The notes below the pieces were generated by a model that was given only the letters and a program-made list of their open reading frames with translations, made no database searches and was not told the origin of the DNA. A program made the position numbers and the translations under genes. A stretch of 8,974 nucleotides of DNA from Chloroflexota bacterium (GTDB lineage Bacteria; Chloroflexota; Dehalococcoidia; UBA1151; UBA1328). The number at the start of each line of letters is the position of its first letter. Position 1 is the first letter of the stretch. The DNA lies in contig NYZY01000048.1 in the NCBI GenBank assembly GCA_002687335.1, positions 7,407 through 16,380 on the forward strand, given 5' to 3'. Positions 1 to 6,220 of this stretch are shown in pieces.

Positions 1-918
1 TCAGATTTTAGCCGGTACCGGGCACAAGGCCCAAATGAACACCTCGGTGAACTCATCCGACCCGGGCACGAACCATGCGGAGAAATTGTCGCTCTAGGGC
101 CTGATGTAAAGGGGTTGAAAGTCGGAAGTAGGATAATTCAACATCATTATGAAGGGTGCCGAGAATGTGAATTCTGCCTTACCGGTTGGCAACAACTTTG
201 CGAGGTGGTCGATAAAAAAGAATATTACGGAGGCTCGATGCATGGTGGACATGGCGATTATATGATTGCTCATCAATCCACTTGTGTCCCTTTGCCCGAC
301 GAGCTTGCTTTTGAGATAGGTGCTTATCTGGCCTGTGGCGCCAGTACAGCCTTTCAAGCGTTAAAAAAACTCAACATTTCCGGAAGGGATGTATTAGCAG
401 TATTCGGTCAAGGACCAGTCGGGCTTGCGGCCACGATGTTTGGGGCCGAAATGGGAACCCGAATCATTGCTGTTGATATTTCACCAGAACGACTAAAAAT
501 GGCGGTCGCTTCCGGAGCCTGGGCAACAGTCGACGCATCAGATAACAATGCTGCTGAACAGATAAAAGACCTGACACACGGTGACGGGGCGGACGCAACA
601 TTAGAAGCCGCTGGGCTGGCTGCAACGCGTGTAGCAGCCCTCGAATCCACAAAAGTATTTGGACGGTCTTGCCTGGTTGGAGAAGGCGGGGAAGTTACAT
701 TACAACCTTCACCGCAAATCATACATCGTCACCTGACACTTCTCGGATCATGGACATTTTCAACGTTCGGACTAGCAGAAGCAGCTCGTTATACCGCTGA
801 AAGAAATGTACCTCTCAGTTCAATCATTACTTCGCGTTCCACGATAGAGGAAGGAGCTGATGCATACGAAGCGTTTTCAGCGGGGGCACCTGGAAAGTTC
901 GTAATCAACTGGGATTAG
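1..918 (+). CDS. Zinc-dependent medium-chain alcohol/polyol dehydrogenase, 5'-truncated by window edge
   Basis: This is an NAD(P)-dependent oxidoreductase of the zinc MDR (alcohol/threonine/sorbitol dehydrogenase) superfamily, expected to be cytosolic and to interconvert an alcohol and a carbonyl. The frame is open from base 1, so 305 residues are visible. By comparison with the family, roughly 40 N-terminal residues, including the first catalytic zinc cysteine, lie outside the window. Visible residues 22-24 are GHE, the zinc-MDR signature. Cys53, 56, 59 and 67 have the C-x2-C-x2-C-x7-C spacing of the structural zinc lobe. Cys112 (ACGAST) sits where the third catalytic zinc ligand is expected. 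Residues 136-141 form the Rossmann GxGxxG loop, and Asp159 at the end of the second strand favours NAD over NADP. A TTG at 115 could be misread as a start, but the signature upstream of it shows that it is internal. Substrate unknown. Confidence 0.93.
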   Translation, partial: SDFSRYRAQGPNEHLGELIRPGHEPCGEIVALGPDVKGLKVGSRIIQHHYEGCRECEFCLTGWQQLCEVVDKKEYYGGSMHGGHGDYMIAHQSTCVPLPDELAFEIGAYLACGASTAFQALKKLNISGRDVLAVFGQGPVGLAATMFGAEMGTRIIAVDISPERLKMAVASGAWATVDASDNNAAEQIKDLTHGDGADATLEAAGLAATRVAALESTKVFGRSCLVGEGGEVTLQPSPQIIHRHLTLLGSWTFSTFGLAEAARYTAERNVPLSSIITSRSTIEEGADAYEAFSAGAPGKFVINWD

Positions 919-1070
919 TTTAATTCTCTGATGAAGACTTCCGTTAAATTCATAAGGGCGTTTTGAATAACGGATGTATCTATTTCGACATTAAATTCAT
1001 CCCCACCCCTTTTAGTGGAGGGTGCTAATGTCGTAGAATGAAAGACTGACTGAATTTTTTGCTCAGGCAC
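915..1070 (-). CDS. Possible small protein, 51 aa, convergent with the dehydrogenase gene
   Basis: An uninterrupted minus-strand frame reads from a GTG at 1070 to a TAA at 917-915. Its stop overlaps the dehydrogenase TAG in the shared TTAG tetranucleotide, a common arrangement for real convergent genes. The predicted peptide starts MPEQKIQSVF, contains LAPPLKGVGDEFNVEID and ends LTEVFIRELN. It has a balanced soluble composition, no membrane segment and an amphipathic-looking C-terminal helix. There is no Shine-Dalgarno upstream of the GTG. A TATACT box ends four bases before it, which would suit leaderless initiation but is weak evidence. The frame stays open a little further upstream, to a TGA near the sigma start, without a better start codon. 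I recognise no family. It could be a genuine small gene, the remnant of a longer gene, or chance. Confidence 0.3.
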   Translation of the reverse strand: MPEQKIQSVFHSTTLAPSTKRGGDEFNVEIDTSVIQNALMNLTEVFIRELN

Positions 1071-1101
1071 GAGAAGTATAAACCCAGAAGGAATAGCCCC
1101 T
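919..1101. other. Intergenic region upstream of the sigma factor gene
   Basis: This 183-bp gap must carry the promoter of the sigma gene. The best minus-10-like box on the plus strand is TAGAAT at 1034-1039, but no good minus-35 lies 16-18 bases before it, so I do not call a promoter. A C-rich/G-rich pairing around 1000-1022 is too imperfect to call a terminator. The minus strand carries the possible small gene described separately. Confidence 0.4.
1088..1092 (+). promoter_or_regulatory. Shine-Dalgarno deciding the TTG start of the sigma factor
   Basis: AAGGA lies nine bases before the TTG at 1102. The frame is closed upstream by a TGA at 1051, with no ATG, GTG or TTG in between. TTG 1102 is therefore the first possible start, and it is the one with a ribosome-binding site. 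Confidence 0.75.
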
Positions 1102-2622
1102 TTGGTTCAAAAACAACGATCTTCAGATGTGAATGACATCTCCGCCGCGCTCGAAGGCGAAAATGAGTACACCCCGGCTTTGACACGCATGGAGGGTACG
1201 GAAGATGAGGCCAACCAGGTAACTGAAAGCGGCGCTACAGCCGTCACTCGTTCAGAACTGGATATGTGGGAAGCAGCCCGAGCATCAGATTCCACAACAA
1301 GCATTACCAACGCTCTCCAGCAGGAAATACAAGAATCAGAACTGACAGAGGACACCGTCCGGATGTACCTCAGAGAAATCGGACGCGTCGCACTCTTGAC
1401 TGCAGCCGATGAAGTGGTTCTTGCACGTGCGGTTGAACTTGCCCAACGCCTTGAATCAATTGAAAAAGAAATCCAAGGTGATATAGAGGTTGGAGAGCCC
1501 GACCCCTTTACACTCATAACCGATATTCTTCTGAAACTTGCCCCAACATCTGATACGGCTTCCGCTATAGCTAATTACCTTGGACTTGAGACACCGGTCA
1601 CCCTTGGAGCGGCTCTTGCCAACCCTGATTTACGAGCACTTCTTGACGGCAAGCGCGAAGACGAGGTAACCAACTACCTTTCCGATGCATTGGGTGTAGA
1701 CCCTGATGAAGCGCACAAACTAGTCGTCGAATTGTCAGTTCTATCGCGATTATTGGCTTCTGATATGGTCGACATACTAGGTATCGATCCTAAATTAGAA
1801 AAACTTCCAGACGAAATAGGCAAGTCTAAATTCCTAGCAGCCCTCCAACCGTTAACACCTGTACTAAACGCCCATCTAATGCGTGTGCGAGAGGAAGGCG
1901 AAAAGGCCCGACGGCATTTGGGCGAGGCAAATTTGCGACTGGTAGTGAGTGTTGCGAAAAAACACCTGAACCGTGGACTCTCAATGCTAGACCTCATACA
2001 AGAGGGAAATATAGGGCTGATGCGTGCAATTGAAAAGTTCGATTTCCGCAAAGGCTTTAAATTCAGTACTTACGCCACATGGTGGATCCGGCAAGGAATC
2101 ACTCGTGCGATTGCGGACCAAGCACGAACAATTCGTATCCCTGTTCATGTCGTAGAAACGTTAAACAAGATCATGAGAGCTCGTCGAGAACTCGGGCAAC
2201 AGTTAAATCGTGAACCGACTGTTGAAGAGTTAGCAGAGCGCGTCGAACTTTCACTAGACCGAGTATCCGAAATTCTTCAGATGTCTCAGGAACCAGTTTC
2301 TTTAGAAACACCAATCGGTGAAGACGCCGAAAACGAACTTGGTGATCTGATTCAGGACAGCAATGCCCCTGCGCCTGCTGATGTCGCAGCCCAATCATCG
2401 ATGCGCGAGCAAGTTGACCGAGTTTTAGGGCATCTCCAGGATCGTGAACGCCGCGTCTTGGAACTACGATTTGGCCTTTTCGATGGCCGACCTCGAACCT
2501 TAGAAGAAATAGGCGGGGAGTTAAACCTCACCCGTGAACGCATACGCCAGATAGAACGAAAGGCCCTCGGACGCCTTCGTGGCGATGCAAACGTTGCAGA
2601 ACTACGAGAATTGCTGGCGTAA
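1102..2622 (+). CDS. rpoD: RNA polymerase sigma-70 factor, RpoD/SigA-like
   Basis: This sigma subunit directs core RNA polymerase to minus-35/minus-10 promoters. All conserved regions are present in the 506-residue product. Residues 1-80 are acidic and poorly conserved. Region 1.2 spans about 84-115 (VRMYLREIGRVALLT). Region 2 spans about 268-345, with LDLIQEGNIGLMRAIEKFD (core binding) and FSTYATWWIRQ (promoter melting and minus-10 recognition). Region 3 spans about 346-415. Region 4 spans about 437-495, with LRFGLFDG and the RERIRQIE minus-35 helix. An insert of about 140 residues (about 118-257) separates regions 1.2 and 2.1, as in long housekeeping sigmas. The length is similar to Dehalococcoidia RpoD. 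Some usually invariant positions differ: WWIRQG instead of WWIRQA, and IERKALGRLR instead of IEAKALRKLR. A second, group-2 paralogue is therefore possible. Start is TTG, supported by AAGGA. A strong terminator follows directly, so it is probably monocistronic. Confidence 0.95.
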   Translation: MVQKQRSSDVNDISAALEGENEYTPALTRMEGTEDEANQVTESGATAVTRSELDMWEAARASDSTTSITNALQQEIQESELTEDTVRMYLREIGRVALLTAADEVVLARAVELAQRLESIEKEIQGDIEVGEPDPFTLITDILLKLAPTSDTASAIANYLGLETPVTLGAALANPDLRALLDGKREDEVTNYLSDALGVDPDEAHKLVVELSVLSRLLASDMVDILGIDPKLEKLPDEIGKSKFLAALQPLTPVLNAHLMRVREEGEKARRHLGEANLRLVVSVAKKHLNRGLSMLDLIQEGNIGLMRAIEKFDFRKGFKFSTYATWWIRQGITRAIADQARTIRIPVHVVETLNKIMRARRELGQQLNREPTVEELAERVELSLDRVSEILQMSQEPVSLETPIGEDAENELGDLIQDSNAPAPADVAAQSSMREQVDRVLGHLQDRERRVLELRFGLFDGRPRTLEEIGGELNLTRERIRQIERKALGRLRGDANVAELRELLA

Positions 2623-2638
2623 TTCCTAACGCAACTAC

Positions 2639-2681
2639 AAAAAAAGCCCCCGATTCCACACTAGGATCTGGGGGTTTTTTT
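2639..2681 (+). terminator. Rho-independent terminator after the sigma factor gene
   Basis: CCCCC (2647-2651) pairs with GGGGG (2670-2674). The stem continues inward as GATTC with GGATC, with one bulged T at 2669 and a seven-base loop. Seven Ts follow (2675-2681). Seven As precede the stem, so the element could also work on the minus strand. It begins 17 bases after the sigma stop codon. Confidence 0.93.
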
Positions 2682-2796
2682 ATCAACACAATCTTTGCCA
2701 GACGGTCACAGTAATCTAAAGCCTCGAGCACCATTTAAAATAAACCGCCTCAGTAAGTAACCTTCACCAGCACATTTTCATAAATTATCCAAATAA

Positions 2797-3231
2797 ATGC
2801 CTGAATCAAATAATTTTGCCACCAAAACTCTTCGTGGATCTGGTCTCCGAGCAACGCCTACACGCAGAGCGATCATAGACGTCCTTAGAACAACCAATAG
2901 CCACATGACAGCTTCGGAAATCATCCGGAGCCTAAATGCAAAAGCTAAAACATATGATCAGTCAACCGTCTATCGCGGGTTAAGTGATCTCGGTCGTGTG
3001 GGTCTCATTGCGGAATCACGAATGAGCCCGGGCGATACTGTCTACGAATGGATAAGCCAGTCAAATCATCATCATCTACAATGCACGAATTGCGGTCGAA
3101 CTATGCTACTTGACACTCAATTAGTTCAAGAATTCATTTCCAAAGTCCACAGCCGTCATGGTTTTCACGTCAATGCTACCCATCTAATAGTTTCGGGTAC
3201 CGAACACGCATGCCCTGCTGAAAAAAAATAG
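2797..3231 (+). CDS. Fur-family metal-dependent transcriptional regulator
   Basis: This is a 144-residue DNA-binding repressor of the ferric-uptake-regulator superfamily (Fur/Zur/PerR), acting as a dimer whose DNA affinity depends on bound metal. Residues 12-75 form the winged helix, with LRATPTRRAIIDVL at the first helices and STVYRGLSDLGRVGLI as the recognition helix. The dimerisation domain has the hallmark HHHLQCTNCG at 91-100, where Cys96/Cys99 form half of the structural zinc site, followed by Asp105 and His121/His124. The second C-terminal CxxC is reduced to a single Cys139 (HACPAEKK), so the structural zinc site is incomplete or differently built. The metal sensed cannot be assigned. 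A TAA immediately precedes the ATG, so the start is fixed. There is no Shine-Dalgarno, only AT-rich sequence (TAAATTAT), so translation may be leaderless. No iron or zinc uptake gene is adjacent. Confidence 0.92.
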   Translation: MPESNNFATKTLRGSGLRATPTRRAIIDVLRTTNSHMTASEIIRSLNAKAKTYDQSTVYRGLSDLGRVGLIAESRMSPGDTVYEWISQSNHHHLQCTNCGRTMLLDTQLVQEFISKVHSRHGFHVNATHLIVSGTEHACPAEKK

Positions 3232-3234
3232 TTT

Positions 3235-4128
3235 TTAAACCAAACTAAATTTCGTCACTCGCTGACCCTGACCTGGCTCGCCAATTTCGGCTACATAAAT
3301 ATTACCCGCAGAGTCGTAACTTCCTCCATGTGCTGCCTGACATGCATCTGAGTTACCACGCCATCTAGTAATTAATTCTCCATCCAAACTCCATATGGAA
3401 ATCCCGTTACCTCCGCCCTGCTCGACCACATAGGCAATTTCATCATCAAAGAAAATATCGCCTGGGCCCACCACATCATTCCACTCAGAAAGATAATTAC
3501 CATCAACGTCAAATATCTGAATGCGATTATTCTCACGATCACAAATGTAAACCTTATTGTTTTTGTCTACACCGACTTTATGCAAAATCGAAAATTGTCC
3601 CGGACCAGTACCGGCCTCTCCCCAGGAATGCTCAAGTTCACCGCTTGAGCTGAAACGATGAACCCGTCGGTTCCCGTAACCATCAGATACAAATAATCGT
3701 CCATCGTTCGCAATCGCAAGGCCAGTTGGATTATTAAATGGCAATCCATTTCCGCCAACTGTGGTCACTGTAATACTGGCATACCCGTGCACGCCCAATT
3801 CCAAGAGAACTTCACCATTTTCATTGTGCTTGGTAACCTGATGAGTCTGATGGTCAGCAAGCCATATGTGATCATCCTCATCAATAAAAACCCCGTGCGG
3901 CACTCGAAATTCACCCTTATCCAGTCCAAGATCACCCCATGAACCTATGAATTGACCGTCAGTTGTCCAACATGTAACCGGATGTTTTGATCGACTGAAC
4001 AACCAGATTCGATCGTTCGAATCAACTCCAACATCTGCACACTGTCCTAGTTCCCAAAAAGCAGGTTTATTACGAAGCCAGTCTCGGTCTACTTCATATC
4101 GAAATTTGCCTTCACCAACAATAGTCAT
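3235..4128 (-). CDS. NHL-repeat six-bladed propeller, PAL-like lyase family (copy A)
   Basis: This 297-residue protein is a beta-propeller of NHL repeats related to the lyase domain (PAL) of peptidylglycine alpha-amidating enzymes. PAL splits peptidyl-alpha-hydroxyglycine into an amide and glyoxylate. It has no signal peptide or membrane segment, so it is probably cytosolic. Aligned by motif with rat PAL, the zinc ligands His585/690/786 correspond to His78 (VPHG), His183 (ILHK) and His267 (AAHGG). Catalytic Arg533/Tyr654/Arg706 correspond to Arg46, Tyr151 (SDGYGN) and Arg198 (DREN). All six are present. The PAL residues next to the last histidine (Met784, Asp787) are not conserved. It is shorter and more diverged than copies B and C and lacks their PPPVQ segment. 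ATG 4128 is preceded by GGTGG at seven bases. It converges on the Fur-like gene with a 3-bp gap. The true substrate is unknown. Confidence 0.85.
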   Translation of the reverse strand: MTIVGEGKFRYEVDRDWLRNKPAFWELGQCADVGVDSNDRIWLFSRSKHPVTCWTTDGQFIGSWGDLGLDKGEFRVPHGVFIDEDDHIWLADHQTHQVTKHNENGEVLLELGVHGYASITVTTVGGNGLPFNNPTGLAIANDGRLFVSDGYGNRRVHRFSSSGELEHSWGEAGTGPGQFSILHKVGVDKNNKVYICDRENNRIQIFDVDGNYLSEWNDVVGPGDIFFDDEIAYVVEQGGGNGISIWSLDGELITRWRGNSDACQAAHGGSYDSAGNIYVAEIGEPGQGQRVTKFSLV

Positions 4129-4184
4129 GTAATTGCCACCATTAATTTTGAAAATATCTGACGTGAAAATAACGCTGAGTCGCC

Positions 4185-4213
4185 ACGCTAGCTCTCCTAA
4201 CGTATCCTGTCAA
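4185..4213 (-). promoter_or_regulatory. Candidate sigma-70-type promoter for NHL copy A
   Basis: On the minus strand there is a perfect TTGACA (4213-4208), then 17 bases, then TAGCGT (4190-4185). The minus-35 is consensus but the minus-10 matches only three of six positions. Transcription from here would give an untranslated leader of roughly 50 bases before the ATG at 4128. Confidence 0.3.
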
Positions 4214-4229
4214 TGCATTTCAATAGCTC

Positions 4230-4233
4230 GGAG
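4230..4233 (+). promoter_or_regulatory. Shine-Dalgarno favouring the GTG start of the DinB-like gene
   Basis: GGAG stands six bases before the GTG at 4240. The upstream ATG at 4213 has no purine-rich site before it. Confidence 0.5.
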
Positions 4234-4239
4234 AAAAAT

Positions 4240-4698
4240 GTGAAAGATAGAAAAAGTGCAGTATTAGCTGCAATTGATGACAGCTGGAGACAATTCAGGA
4301 TCTCGCTAGACCGTCTCGTAAGCGAGGACATGTCTAAGCCAGGAGTATTAAGAGATCTTGCGGTCACTGACATAGTTGGTCATGTCACCACCTGGGAATG
4401 GGAATTGGTCAACGCTCTAGATAGGAATCGTATCGAACCAATAAGTGACATCGATGAGTTCAACAGGAATGCTACGCAAAACAAAAAAGGACGTACACCC
4501 CGCCAAATATTAGAAGATATGGAGCAGATTCACAGATCGTTACGAGATCAACTAGCCAAAGCTCCTAATACATATTTCGAACCGAGTGAACCGTTCAGAG
4601 AATTTATTGATTCATGTACAGTTCTGCACTATCAAGAGCACGGATCTCAAATAAGAGTATGGGGCTCCGAACATTCACTTAGTGCATCCGATAGATAA
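4240..4698 (+). CDS. DinB/ClbS (DfsB)-like four-helix protein
   Basis: This is a small helical protein resembling the DinB-like superfamily, which includes ClbS/DfsB and the maleylpyruvate isomerase N-terminal domain. Members often bind a divalent metal through three histidines and act as thiol-dependent transferases or resistance proteins, though most are uncharacterised. Counting from the upstream ATG at 4213 (161 aa), His57 lies in the typical GHVTTWEWELV helix, and His139 and His143 lie in HYQEH near the C-terminus. This is the expected three-histidine pattern. The GTG at 4240 gives 152 aa, has GGAG six bases upstream, and begins with KDRKSAVLAAIDDSW, as relatives do. I prefer it, but ATG 4213 is possible. 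The gene lies alone on this strand. It is divergent from NHL copy A and convergent with the flavoprotein gene, whose stop is 23 bp away. No function is assigned beyond the fold. Confidence 0.75.
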   Translation: MKDRKSAVLAAIDDSWRQFRISLDRLVSEDMSKPGVLRDLAVTDIVGHVTTWEWELVNALDRNRIEPISDIDEFNRNATQNKKGRTPRQILEDMEQIHRSLRDQLAKAPNTYFEPSEPFREFIDSCTVLHYQEHGSQIRVWGSEHSLSASDR

Positions 4699-4721
4699 GA
4701 GAAACTATCAATCAAATAAAA

Positions 4722-5195
4722 CTATTCAGTAACTATGTAACGTTTATGCCATTCGCCACGCCATGAAGTTATTTTCGTTGGAGTAATTTTCACTAAATAT
4801 CTGAGACGATTCGCAGTCTTAGCTGCATAACTCGGGCCATCAGGCCCCATGTATCGAATCGCCATTTCATCAGCAATTTCCTTCACAGGACTTACAAGCG
4901 GTACCGGACCCGCGACAACCTCCGCAATACCCTCTATAGTCACCCGCGCATGTTCCGGATTGATATCGTCCGCACAGGATATACATACCCTTGGATCACG
5001 GCTCAAATTAACATACCAACTAGACTTACTCCGAGGAATCACCCACATTGCTTCGCCATCCCATTGCTGCCATGCAGGCGCTACGTGAGGTGCCCCATCA
5101 GACTTGACTGTTGCGATTCGAGCAATAATCGGCAAGGCGAGCAACTCATCAATCTCTTTTGATGACAATTTTCCTGTCTTGGATTCATTAACCAA
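4722..5195 (-). CDS. Pyridoxamine 5'-phosphate oxidase-like split-barrel flavoprotein
   Basis: This is a soluble protein of about 157 residues with the FMN/F420-binding split beta-barrel fold. The family includes pyridoxamine phosphate oxidases, F420-dependent reductases and haem-degrading enzymes. The N-terminal strand pair IARIATVKSDGAPHVAPAW followed by WDG is typical. So are the cofactor-phosphate segment (RSKSSWYVNLSRDPRVCI) and the later ARVTIEGIAEVV strand. I cannot tell from sequence whether the cofactor is FMN or F420. A stop (TGA) directly precedes the TTG at 5201, where AGGAG would be only three bases away. The TTG at 5195 has a nine-base spacing and is preferred. The gene follows NHL copy B after 19 bp, so it is probably the last gene of the minus-strand operon. 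It may reduce or oxidise a pathway intermediate, which is inference from position only. Confidence 0.85.
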   Translation of the reverse strand: MVNESKTGKLSSKEIDELLALPIIARIATVKSDGAPHVAPAWQQWDGEAMWVIPRSKSSWYVNLSRDPRVCISCADDINPEHARVTIEGIAEVVAGPVPLVSPVKEIADEMAIRYMGPDGPSYAAKTANRLRYLVKITPTKITSWRGEWHKRYIVTE

Positions 5196-5204
5196 TTCCA
5201 ATCA

Positions 5205-5209
5205 CTCCT
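5205..5209 (-). promoter_or_regulatory. Shine-Dalgarno deciding the start of the flavoprotein gene
   Basis: On the minus strand this reads AGGAG. It is three bases from TTG 5201 and nine from TTG 5195. The frame has a TGA immediately upstream of 5201, so these are the only two N-terminal starts, and spacing favours 5195. Confidence 0.55.
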
Positions 5210-5214
5210 GCCAT

Positions 5215-6162
5215 CTACCCGCTCACGCGTTTCCACTTTCGAAGGCTTGTGACCTCACGGACGGGGTCTTGCTGAGAGCCAAATGCTGTGTAGGAGACTT
5301 CAGCTACATATACCGACCCTTCTGAGTCAACCGCTATCGCATGCGGGGCAAGGAATTGATCGTGTCCCTCTCCGCCAAATTCATCCCCAAATCTTGTCAT
5401 TTCGTTACCATCCCGATCCATAACTACGACTCTGCGACCAAGTCGGCGAACGCCTTCTTGCACCGGAGGAGGGCCAGCCTCTGCGACATAGAGATTCGTA
5501 TCCGATCCGTTGCCATTGATAATTGCAATTGGCCTGTGAGAATGAATCTGCTGCACAAATTCCCCGTCAATCGTAAATGTTTGCAGCCTGAAATTTTCTC
5601 GGTCGGCTACGGTCACTTTATCTGAGCCATTCATGGCAATGTTATGTGGAAGCGAAAACTGGCCAGGTAAGGAACCCGGCTCACCCCATGATTTGATGTA
5701 ATTGCCACCAGAATCATACCGATGCACACGGGAGTTTCCATATCCGTCTGAAATAAAAAGATCCCCTGAGTCCGGGTGAATAGCAACGTGAGTCGGACGA
5801 TTAAATGGGTCTCCCTCCTGCCACGCTGCAGGTTTGCCCTTCTCGCCTAATCGATAAATGAGTTTCCCGTCCTTAGTTCGCTTTTCAACCATATGCGCGT
5901 CGTCGTCTGCGAGATAAAGGTTATCCTCACCATCTATTGTGATCCCATGAGGGCGAACGAATTCACCTGCGCCCCATGTTTCAATAAAATTTCCATCACG
6001 ATCAAATATGATTACCGGGTGATCTCCTCTATTGAAAACGTACACGTTATCACTCGAATCAACGGCCACCGAAGTAGCCTCCTTGAAAAACATAGGATGA
6101 GGAAGTTTTGCCCAAAACGGGACGGGTTGATAAACAGTTTTTGATGTTGCAGGTTGGACCAT
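5215..6162 (-). CDS. NHL-repeat propeller, PAL-like lyase family (copy B)
   Basis: This 315-residue NHL beta-propeller is closest to copy C, the next gene upstream, with which it shares SWGEPG, PGQFSLPHNI and VADRENFRLQ. All PAL active-site positions are filled. Zinc-type histidines are His72 (RPHG), His173 (LPHN) and His274 (APHA). Catalytic-type Arg45 (FNRGDH), Tyr141 (SDGYGNSR) and Arg188 (DREN) are also present. The expected activity is cleavage of an alpha-hydroxyglycine-type or related carbinolamide, releasing glyoxylate, but the substrate is unproven and no monooxygenase partner is encoded nearby. No signal peptide. A segment PPPVQEGVRRLG (about 231-242) is absent from copy A. The C-terminus keeps EVTSLRKWKR, nearly the same as in copy C. 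ATG 6162 has AGGA seven bases upstream. It lies 58 bp after copy C and 19 bp before the flavoprotein gene, suggesting cotranscription. Confidence 0.87.
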   Translation of the reverse strand: MVQPATSKTVYQPVPFWAKLPHPMFFKEATSVAVDSSDNVYVFNRGDHPVIIFDRDGNFIETWGAGEFVRPHGITIDGEDNLYLADDDAHMVEKRTKDGKLIYRLGEKGKPAAWQEGDPFNRPTHVAIHPDSGDLFISDGYGNSRVHRYDSGGNYIKSWGEPGSLPGQFSLPHNIAMNGSDKVTVADRENFRLQTFTIDGEFVQQIHSHRPIAIINGNGSDTNLYVAEAGPPPVQEGVRRLGRRVVVMDRDGNEMTRFGDEFGGEGHDQFLAPHAIAVDSEGSVYVAEVSYTAFGSQQDPVREVTSLRKWKRVSG

Positions 6163-6220
6163 GATAAGTTCCTAATCTCTTTTGCGCTTACGTGTTGATA
6201 AAAGACATGAATTTCGACAC

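Noticed and set aside
115..918. Dehydrogenase read as a complete gene from TTG 115
   Set aside because: The frame is open to base 1, and the GHE zinc signature lies upstream of 115, so the gene is truncated by the window rather than starting there.
1000..1022. C-rich then G-rich stretch upstream of the sigma gene as a hairpin terminator
   Set aside because: Pairing is interrupted and no T-run follows. It also overlaps the possible small frame.
1107..2543. Several long minus-strand frames inside the sigma factor gene
   Set aside because: They are low-complexity Ser/Arg/Ala-rich products opposite a fully conserved sigma factor, so they are shadows of its codon usage.
2528..2734. Minus-strand frame of 68 codons beginning MVLEALDYCDRL
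   Set aside because: It runs straight through the intrinsic terminator and into the sigma gene 3' end. It has no Shine-Dalgarno and a composition expected of antisense.
4690..4709. GATAG/CTATC inverted repeat after the DinB-like gene as a terminator
   Set aside because: It has only five weak pairs, a ten-base loop and no T-run, so it is too weak to call.
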